64,000 nt of DNA from assembly GCF_039973015.1 (NCBI RefSeq), contig NZ_JBDWLT010000007.1:62001-126000 (forward strand), written 5' to 3'. A model generated the notes under the pieces. The model was not told the origin of the DNA, ran no database searches, and worked only from the letters and a program-made list of their open reading frames with translations. The position numbers were made by a program, and so were the translations under genes. The DNA is from Parvibaculum sp039973015 (GTDB lineage: Bacteria > Pseudomonadota > Alphaproteobacteria > Parvibaculales > Parvibaculaceae). Within the stretch, counting starts at the first letter, position 1. Every line of letters begins with the position of its first letter. This document shows, one piece after another, positions 16,338 through 22,617 of this stretch.

Positions 16338-17720
16338 ATGACCCCCTATGCCAGCATCCTGATCCCGACGCATGACCGGGCGAGCACGCTTGCCGCTTCA
16401 CTGCGATCCGCACTCGGACAAAGCGTCGAGAATATCGAAGTGCTGATCTGCGGCGATGGCGTCACGGACGATGTTCGCGAGATCGCATCCGGTTTTGCGG
16501 AGCGGGACGCGCGGGTGCGCTTCCTCGACTTTCCAAAAGCCCCGCGGCGCGGCGCGATCAACATGCATCGCACCCTGGAAGAGGCGCGCTCGGACCGGAT
16601 TTTCTACAATGACGATGACGACCTTCTGCTGCCCTGGCATGTCGAAACACTGGGGCCCGCGCTCGACGAGGCGGATTTCGTCTGTACACCGCCCGCCTCG
16701 ATACAGACCGATGGCCGCATTGCGCTCAGCCTCGAAGACGCCAGCCACCCTGCTTTACGGCGTATGCTGGCAGACGATAAATACAAGAACGTCTTTGACA
16801 CCCATATCGCGCATCGCAAATCGGGCTACTTCTCGAACCGGGCCAACTGGGAAAACACGCCGGACAGACGCGCCGTCAGCAGCATGCTGAAAGGGTTTGC
16901 CGAAAACAGAAACATCCGGTGGACAAACCTGCAGCGCATCACCGCCCTCTCCTTTCACGGCGCCGCGCGAACGGGAATACCTGCGCGCAAACGCACCGCT
17001 GAGATCGAACGCTGGATATCGCATCTCGACCGCCCCAACCCCGAGGCGATGCTTCGGCGGCGCGGCAGCTATGTTTTCCATACGATGCGGCTGTTTCAGG
17101 CGCTGCGAAAAGCCGGTCTTTTCACCGACGATGCGCTGCTGGCCGAAATTTTCGGAAACAACAGAAACAAGGCCGAGCTGACATCGTCGCAAAGCCGCGG
17201 TGTCGATGCAGTAGGAGCGCTTATACGCCGGGAGCCGGTGCCGCAAAAAGCGGGCCGTCAGCTTATCGAAGAACTTGCCGACGCCCGGCTCGGCCCCCTG
17301 TTTCCGGTGAACACCATTCTCAATCTTTTTCTCGGAAGCATGAAGCGTTCGCAAGTGCTCGCCTTTACCGAGGTCTGCACGCCCGGCCCCGGCATCAGTC
17401 TTCTCCGCTTTCATCTGCTTGCAGGACAAAAACGTATTCGGCCCGCAGACATCAGACTGATCGACCTGGAAGCAAAAACACTGCCCGACTGGCGCCGTTT
17501 CTATTTTCGCCTCTCTGTCGTCGAGGCGCTTGAAAAAGCGGAAAGACCGGAAGATGCCTGGGTGCGCTGCGAGAAAATGTTGAAAACCATGCCCGAAGGC
17601 ACACATCACGCCCTGCCCTATCTGCACGTGCGGGAAAGGCTGGCGTTCGCACTTGAGCATATGGCGGAAGCACAAAACGCCCGTGCAGTCCGTGAAACTC
17701 TTGAAAAGACATTGGCCTGA
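16338..17720 (+). CDS. Family 2 glycosyltransferase
   Basis: 460 residues from ATG 16338; the open frame extends upstream into the RmlC-like gene without support. Residues 1 to about 240 form a GT-A domain: SILIPTHDRASTL (nucleotide binding), LICGDGVTDD and NDDDDLLLPWH (metal-binding DxD). The C-terminal about 200 residues are helical and unlike a known catalytic domain; they may be TPR-like. It should transfer a sugar from a nucleotide donor to a surface glycan or lipid; donor and acceptor cannot be read from sequence. It follows the RmlC-like gene closely and precedes the sulfotransferase. Confidence 0.85.
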   Translation: MTPYASILIPTHDRASTLAASLRSALGQSVENIEVLICGDGVTDDVREIASGFAERDARVRFLDFPKAPRRGAINMHRTLEEARSDRIFYNDDDDLLLPWHVETLGPALDEADFVCTPPASIQTDGRIALSLEDASHPALRRMLADDKYKNVFDTHIAHRKSGYFSNRANWENTPDRRAVSSMLKGFAENRNIRWTNLQRITALSFHGAARTGIPARKRTAEIERWISHLDRPNPEAMLRRRGSYVFHTMRLFQALRKAGLFTDDALLAEIFGNNRNKAELTSSQSRGVDAVGALIRREPVPQKAGRQLIEELADARLGPLFPVNTILNLFLGSMKRSQVLAFTEVCTPGPGISLLRFHLLAGQKRIRPADIRLIDLEAKTLPDWRRFYFRLSVVEALEKAERPEDAWVRCEKMLKTMPEGTHHALPYLHVRERLAFALEHMAEAQNARAVRETLEKTLA

Positions 17721-17824
17721 GCGGCACGAATGCAACAAAGGCAGGAACAAGGGCCGGTTGCCTTGCCGATGCAGGCGGCCGCCGTTAGGCTGCGGTCTTG
17801 CTCAGCTGCCGGATGCCTCTGCCA

Positions 17825-18544
17825 ATGACCGACACTTCCTTTCGCGGATATGCCTTCATCATCGGCGCGATGAAATGCGGCACCACGACGCTGCATACGC
17901 TGCTGGAACAGCACCCCGCGATTACGGTTTCGGCGAAGAAGGAACCGGACTTCTTCCACAAGCCGGGAGCGGCGACGGCGGCGGACTATGAGGCGATCTT
18001 TCCGAAGCTCGACAAGACCCGTCATGTCTGGACGCTGGACGGCTCGACGAGCTACAGCAAGACGAAACGCTGGCCGAGCGCGCCGCGCCGCATTGCCGGA
18101 CTGCCGGGCGAGAAGCGCATCGTCTACATCATGCGCGATCCCGTGGACCGCATCGAAAGCCACATCGCGCACAAGGTCGCGCGGGGCGAATGGAACGGGA
18201 AATACGACGTCGCGATGCTCCGCGACACGTCGTGCTACGCAAGCCAGATCGAAGCCTATGAGGCCGCGGGGCTGCTGCCCGGCATGCTGCTGCTCGACTT
18301 CGACGAACTCTGCCGTGAGCCTGTCGCGGTAGCCGCGCGCGTGCTGGATTTCTTCGGTCTCGATCCGATCAAGCTCAAGGCTGTGCCCCCGCAGAACACG
18401 CGGCGGACGGAACGGCGCTTCATGAGCGAAGACGAGGCCGCGACATGGCGCGAAGACCTCGCTGACGATACGCGGCGGCTGATCGAAAAATACGATTTCG
18501 CGCCCGCGCGAGGCTGGAGCACGAACAAGACCGCGACCGCCTGA
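17825..18544 (+). CDS. Sulfotransferase
   Basis: 239 residues. Transfers sulfate from PAPS to an acceptor. The 5'-phosphosulfate loop is FIIGAMKCGTTTLHTLLEQH near residue 11, and the 3'-phosphate-binding region IVYIMRDPVDRIESHI near residue 99. Length and motifs fit bacterial glycan/lipid sulfotransferases of the NDST-like superfamily. Context (RmlC-like enzyme, glycosyltransferase) suggests sulfation of a surface glycan. PAPS can come from CysD-CysNC at 7.4-10.1 kb. It starts 104 nt after the glycosyltransferase and ends 24 nt before the convergent tRNA-Lys. Confidence 0.88.
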   Translation: MTDTSFRGYAFIIGAMKCGTTTLHTLLEQHPAITVSAKKEPDFFHKPGAATAADYEAIFPKLDKTRHVWTLDGSTSYSKTKRWPSAPRRIAGLPGEKRIVYIMRDPVDRIESHIAHKVARGEWNGKYDVAMLRDTSCYASQIEAYEAAGLLPGMLLLDFDELCREPVAVAARVLDFFGLDPIKLKAVPPQNTRRTERRFMSEDEAATWREDLADDTRRLIEKYDFAPARGWSTNKTATA

Positions 18545-18568
18545 GCGGCGACGCGAAGATGCAGGGGA

Positions 18569-18644
18569 TGGTGAGCCGGGTGGGACTCGAACCCACGACC
18601 ATTCGATTAAAAGTCGAATGCTCTACCAGCTGAGCTACCGGCTC
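18569..18644 (-). tRNA. tRNA-Lys (anticodon UUU)
   Basis: 76 nt on the minus strand. The acceptor stem is GAGCCGG paired with CCGGCTC, the discriminator is A, and the CCA end is encoded. The D arm (GCTCAGCTGGTAGAGC), anticodon loop CTTTTAA (anticodon TTT) and T arm (GTGGG TTCGAGT CCCAC) are all canonical. Confidence 0.97.
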
Positions 18645-18771
18645 TCACCGTATCGATTGGCTTTCGATCGGCTGGGCCGGTGAAGCGAAACAGGCTCGCC
18701 TCTCGAAAAGCTGGGCGGAACTTAAGCGGCGCTTCCCATGCGGTCAACACCGGGATTGGGCTGCGCCTGCT

Positions 18772-19911
18772 TTAACGCGGGGCGATGTCGCCCGCCGCCT
18801 GATCGCGCTTGAAATCCGCCCGGAATGCCTCGAAACGGCCCTCGGCGATGGCGGCGCGCATACCGGCCATGAGCGTCTGGTAATAGTGGATGTTGATCCA
18901 GCTCACCAGCATGGAACCCAGCATCTCCTCCGATTTCACGAGATGGTGGAGATAGGCACGCGAATAGTCGCGCGCGGCGGGACACAGGCTTTCCTCGTCC
19001 AGCGGGCGCGGGTCTGCCGCATGGCGCGCATTCTTGAGGTTCACCTTGCCCCGGCGCGTGAAGGCAAGGCCGTGGCGGCCATTCCGGGTCGGCATCACGC
19101 AGTCGAACATGTCGACGCCGAGCGCCACCGATTCCACAAGATCGTCCGGTGTGCCGACGCCCATGAGGTAGCGTGGGCGGTCCTCCGGCAGGGCGGGCGT
19201 CGTGAAATCGAGGACGCGAAGCATTTCCGCCTGCCCCTCGCCGACCGCGAGGCCGCCGATGGAGTAGCCATTGAAACCGATCTCGCGAAGCCCGGCGGCG
19301 GACGCATGGCGCAAGGGTTCATAGGTGCTGCCCTGCACGATGCCGAAGAGCGCCATGCCCTCCTTGCGGTGAGGCTGCGCCTCGAAGGCATCTTTGGAGC
19401 GCTGCGCCCAGCGAAGCGACAAATCCATCGAGCTTTTGGCTTCCGCCTCCGTTGCCGGGAAAGGCGTGCACTCGTCGAGCTGCATCTGGATGTCGGAGCC
19501 AAGCAGGCACTGGATTTCGATGCTGCGCTCCGGCGAGAGCATGTGGCGCGAGCCGTCGATATGTGACTGGAAGGTGACTCCCTCCTCCGTCATCTTGCGG
19601 AGCTTGGAGAGCGACATGACCTGAAAGCCGCCGCTGTCCGTCAGGATCGGATGCGGCCAGTTCATGAACTTGTGGAGACCGCCCAGCGCCGCCACCTCCT
19701 CCGCGCCGGGGCGAAGCATCAGGTGGTAGGTATTGCCGAGCACGATATCGGCGCCCGTCGAGCGCACCTGCTCGGGATACATGGCCTTGACGGTCGCCGC
19801 CGTGCCGACCGGCATAAAGGCAGGCGTACGGATCTCGCCGCGCGGCGTCGAGATGACGCCGGTGCGCGCTCGGCCATCGGTGGCGGCGAGGGTGAAGGTG
19901 AACTTGCTCAT
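18772..19911 (-). CDS. tgt: tRNA-guanine transglycosylase (queuine/preQ1)
   Basis: 379 residues, usual length. Exchanges guanine 34 for preQ1 in tRNAs with GUN anticodons. The TIM-barrel motifs are present: DSGGFQVMSL (Asp involved in substrate binding), the nucleophile Asp in GVDMFDCVMPTRNGRHG, and GGLAVGEG. The zinc site is unusual: where E. coli has CDCYTC followed later by IHN, this protein has SLCPAA and WIN, so only one of four ligands remains. Its start overlaps the queA stop by 4 nt (ATGA), so both queuosine steps are translationally coupled. Confidence 0.96.
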   Translation of the reverse strand: MSKFTFTLAATDGRARTGVISTPRGEIRTPAFMPVGTAATVKAMYPEQVRSTGADIVLGNTYHLMLRPGAEEVAALGGLHKFMNWPHPILTDSGGFQVMSLSKLRKMTEEGVTFQSHIDGSRHMLSPERSIEIQCLLGSDIQMQLDECTPFPATEAEAKSSMDLSLRWAQRSKDAFEAQPHRKEGMALFGIVQGSTYEPLRHASAAGLREIGFNGYSIGGLAVGEGQAEMLRVLDFTTPALPEDRPRYLMGVGTPDDLVESVALGVDMFDCVMPTRNGRHGLAFTRRGKVNLKNARHAADPRPLDEESLCPAARDYSRAYLHHLVKSEEMLGSMLVSWINIHYYQTLMAGMRAAIAEGRFEAFRADFKRDQAAGDIAPR

Positions 19912-20960
19912 GTGCCGCCGTATATCAGGCAGGCGTCGCCATAGGAATAGAAGCGGTATTTCGACGCGACCGCATGGGCATAAGCGCGCTTCATCTCCTC
20001 CGTCGAGCGGAGCGCGGAAACGAGCATGAACAGCGTCGAACGCGGCAGATGGAAATTGGTCATCAGAATGTCCGTCGCGCGGAAGCGATAGCCCGGCGTG
20101 ATGAAGATGTCGGTTTCTCTGGCGAAGGGATGTACCACACCTTTCGCGTCGGCGGCGCTTTCAAGAAGGCGCAGCGATGTGGTGCCGACGGCGACGATGC
20201 GCCCGCCCCTTGCGCGCGCTTCGTTGATGGCGGCGGCTTCCGCCTCCGATATCTCGCCCCACTCGGCATGCATCTTGTGGGTATCCGTATCTTCCGCCGT
20301 AACGGGAAGGAAGGTGCCCGCGCCGACATGAAGCGTGAGACGGACGGTGGAGACGCCGCGCGCTTCGAGCGCCGCCATGAGTTCGGGTGTGAAATGGAGC
20401 CCCGCCGTGGGCGCGGCGACAGCGCCGGGCTCTGCCGCATGAAGCGTCTGGTAATCGGCAAGGTCTTCTTCGTCGGGCGCACGCCGCCTCGCGATATAGG
20501 GCGGCAGCGGCATTTCGCCCGCGGACGCAATGGCCGCATCGAGCGCCGGACCGGAGAGCGAGAAGCGAAGTCCCGCCTCGCCGCCTTCCGCCTTTTCCTC
20601 GACGGTGGCGGAAAGCCCGCCGGGAAAGGAGATTATCTCACCGGTATTAAGCTTCTTCGCAGGACGCAGGAAGGCACGCCACTCATCCGCGCTGACGCGG
20701 CGATGGAGCATGACCTCGATTTTCGCGGACGCCTCGCCGCGCGTTCTTGTCCCGAAGAGGCGCGCCGGGATGACCTTCGTATCGTTGAAGACAAGAAGAT
20801 CGCCCGCGCGCAGGAAGGACGGGAGATCGCCGATGGTCCGGTCTTCGAGCGCGTTTTGCGCCGGACCGATGACGAGCAGGCGCGCCGCATCGCGCGGCCG
20901 CGCGGGCCGGAGCGCAATCAGCTCTTCCGGCAGCTCGAAATCGAAATCGGAAACGCGCAT
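19908..20960 (-). CDS. queA: S-adenosylmethionine:tRNA ribosyltransferase-isomerase
   Basis: 350 residues from the Met at 20960 (MRVSDFDFELPEELIA), the family's normal start; an upstream frame to 21011 is unsupported. Converts preQ1-tRNA to epoxyqueuosine-tRNA using the ribosyl part of SAM. Motifs include PARPRDAARLLV, VFNDTKVIPARLFG, AAPTAGLHFT and NFHLPRSTLFMLV. Its 3' end overlaps tgt by 4 nt. QueG/QueH and the preQ1 synthesis genes are not in the window. Confidence 0.97.
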   Translation of the reverse strand: MRVSDFDFELPEELIALRPARPRDAARLLVIGPAQNALEDRTIGDLPSFLRAGDLLVFNDTKVIPARLFGTRTRGEASAKIEVMLHRRVSADEWRAFLRPAKKLNTGEIISFPGGLSATVEEKAEGGEAGLRFSLSGPALDAAIASAGEMPLPPYIARRRAPDEEDLADYQTLHAAEPGAVAAPTAGLHFTPELMAALEARGVSTVRLTLHVGAGTFLPVTAEDTDTHKMHAEWGEISEAEAAAINEARARGGRIVAVGTTSLRLLESAADAKGVVHPFARETDIFITPGYRFRATDILMTNFHLPRSTLFMLVSALRSTEEMKRAYAHAVASKYRFYSYGDACLIYGGT

Positions 20961-20987
20961 GGTTTTGCGCTTACCCCTAATAAACAT

Positions 20988-21012
20988 CATGGCCCGGACA
21001 AGCCGGGCCATG
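20988..21012. repeat. Palindromic hairpin between ppiB and queA
   Basis: CATGGCCCGG and CCGGGCCATG, 10-bp perfect arms with an ACAAG loop. It lies between co-oriented minus-strand genes. The short arms and loop resemble half of the larger palindromic element at 62287. It is not followed by a strong T tract on the minus strand, so it is better read as a small extragenic palindrome or transcript stabiliser than as a terminator. Confidence 0.6.
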
Positions 21013-21038
21013 ACGCTTTGGTGGTTCTAAATCCCGTC

Positions 21039-21512
21039 CTACGCCGCGTCAGCCGCGACGCGCGCCTTGACGATACGGTCGGGCTCGCGCACGGGCTCTC
21101 CGCGCTTGATCTTGTCCACAGCATCCATGCCGGAGATCACCTTGCCCCAGACCGTATATTGCCGGTCGAGGAAGCTGGCATCGCCGAAAACGATGAAGAA
21201 CTGGCTGTCGGCGCTGTTCGGATCTTGCGTGCGGGCCATCGAGCAGACACCGCGCACATGCGGCTCGGCGGAGAACTCGGCCGGGAGCTTCTTGCCGGAG
21301 CCGCCCGCACCCGTACCCGTCGGATCGCCGCCCTGCGCCATGAAACCGTCGATGACGCGGTGGAAGGCCACGCCGTCATAAAAGCCTTCGCGGGCCAGTT
21401 CCTTGATCCGCGCGACATGTTTTGGCGCGAGATCGGGGCGCATCTCGATCACGACTTCCCCGTGGGGAATTTCGAGAATGAGCGTGTTTTCGGGATCCTT
21501 GATATCGGTCAT
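21039..21512 (-). CDS. ppiB: Cyclophilin-type peptidyl-prolyl isomerase, cytoplasmic
   Basis: 157 residues, no signal peptide. Catalyses cis-trans isomerisation of Xaa-Pro bonds. The active-site segment FHRVIDGFMAQGGDPTGTG carries the catalytic Arg and hydrophobic pocket, and SMARTQDPNSADSQFFI follows. It lies 21 nt after a second, exported cyclophilin gene with about half its residues identical by eye, so the pair looks like a tandem duplication serving two compartments. Confidence 0.93.
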   Translation of the reverse strand: MTDIKDPENTLILEIPHGEVVIEMRPDLAPKHVARIKELAREGFYDGVAFHRVIDGFMAQGGDPTGTGAGGSGKKLPAEFSAEPHVRGVCSMARTQDPNSADSQFFIVFGDASFLDRQYTVWGKVISGMDAVDKIKRGEPVREPDRIVKARVAADAA

Positions 21513-21533
21513 GTAATTTCCGGTCCTGTTCGT

Positions 21534-22070
21534 TTAATTCGCGTCCGCCGCGACCTGCATCTTCACGATCTTGTCGGGATTGGCAGGCGGCTCGCCCTGG
21601 GCGATGTTGTCGACATAATCCATTCCCTCGACCACGCGGCCAAACAGCGTGTAGTTCTCATCGAGGAAGCTCGCATCGTCCGTGCAGATGAAGAACTGGC
21701 TGTTCGCGCTATCGGGGCTCTGCGAGCGGGCCATGCCGACGGCGCCGCGCGTGAAGCTTTCCTTGTCCGTGAACTCGGCCTTCAGGTCCGGCTCGAAGGA
21801 ACCGCCCATGCCGGTGCCCGTGGGATCGCCCGTCTGCGCCATGAAACCGGGGATCACGCGATGGAAGACGATGCCGTCATAAAACCCCTCGCGCGCCAGC
21901 TTCTTGATACGCTCGGCATGAGCTGGCGCAATCTCGGGCAGAAGCTCGATGACGACGCGGCCATCCTTGAGATCGAGATAGATCGTGTTTTCCGGGTCGA
22001 GCGCAAGCGCCTTGCCCGAAAGCCCGGCAAGGGCGAAAAGAGCGACGAAAGCCGCCATCAGTCCACGCAT
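21534..22070 (-). CDS. Cyclophilin-type peptidyl-prolyl isomerase, periplasmic
   Basis: 178 residues from Met at 22070, with GGAG 6 nt upstream. The first 23 residues are a signal peptide (LMAAFVALFALAGLSG then ALA). The mature domain has FHRVIPGFMAQTGDPTGTG and ARSQSPDSANSQFFI, with the catalytic Arg intact. It should assist folding of exported proteins. It is upstream of the cytoplasmic paralogue and 32 nt after coaD on the same strand. This corresponds to the role of E. coli PpiA, but orthology is not certain. Confidence 0.92.
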   Translation of the reverse strand: MRGLMAAFVALFALAGLSGKALALDPENTIYLDLKDGRVVIELLPEIAPAHAERIKKLAREGFYDGIVFHRVIPGFMAQTGDPTGTGMGGSFEPDLKAEFTDKESFTRGAVGMARSQSPDSANSQFFICTDDASFLDENYTLFGRVVEGMDYVDNIAQGEPPANPDKIVKMQVAADAN

Positions 22071-22102
22071 GAAATACTCCTGTCGATAAGGCCCCAAGCC
22101 TC

Positions 22103-22609
22103 TCATTTTTTCTTCGCGGCCACAGCCGCGAGCACTTTCGCCTTCACCAGCGGCGGGACGAAGGGCGTGATATCGCCGCCCATGGACGCGATCTGACGGA
22201 CCAGCGTCGAGGAAATGAACTGCGTCTCCGGCGAGGCAGCAAGAAAGACGGTTTCGACATGCGGGTTCATGACGCGGTTCATGCCGACCATCTGGGTTTC
22301 GTATTCGAAATCGACGGCGCCCCGCAATCCGCGAATGATGACATTCGCGCCGTGTTCGTCGGCGGCGTTGACGACAAGGCCGGAGAAGGAGGCTGTCGAA
22401 ATCTTCGATCCGATCTCTTTCGCGACCGGCCCTGCCTCCGCCTCGATAAGTGCGAAGCGTTCCTCAAGCGTGATAAGCGGCTGCTTGGTGGCATTGACGC
22501 CAATGGCGACGACGAGGTGATCGACGAGCTTCAAGGCCCGGCGAATGACATCGAGATGCCCGTTCGTCATCGGATCGAAAGTGCCGGGATAAAGACCGAC
22601 GCGCGCCAT
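22103..22609 (-). CDS. coaD: Pantetheine-phosphate adenylyltransferase
   Basis: 168 residues, normal. Adenylates 4'-phosphopantetheine to dephospho-CoA, the penultimate step in CoA synthesis. The nucleotidyltransferase motif GTFDPMTNGHLDVI (with the HxGH-like element) is at residues 9-22 and ISSTLVRQIAS provides the C-terminal ISSTxxR motif. It starts 8 nt after gyrA and is 32 nt before the periplasmic cyclophilin gene, so gyrA-coaD-cyclophilins may be one transcript. Confidence 0.97.
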   Translation of the reverse strand: MARVGLYPGTFDPMTNGHLDVIRRALKLVDHLVVAIGVNATKQPLITLEERFALIEAEAGPVAKEIGSKISTASFSGLVVNAADEHGANVIIRGLRGAVDFEYETQMVGMNRVMNPHVETVFLAASPETQFISSTLVRQIASMGGDITPFVPPLVKAKVLAAVAAKKK

Positions 22610-22617
22610 GCCCTCTC

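Noticed and set aside
18569..18644. tRNA-Lys as the attachment site of an integrated island
   Set aside because: No integrase, no repeated tRNA 3' end and no boundary in gene content on the tgt side; only the cassette on the other side looks accessory.
19974..22196. 2.2-kb open frame opposite queA, ppiB and the second cyclophilin gene
   Set aside because: It runs antisense through three well-recognised genes and has no protein-like domains.
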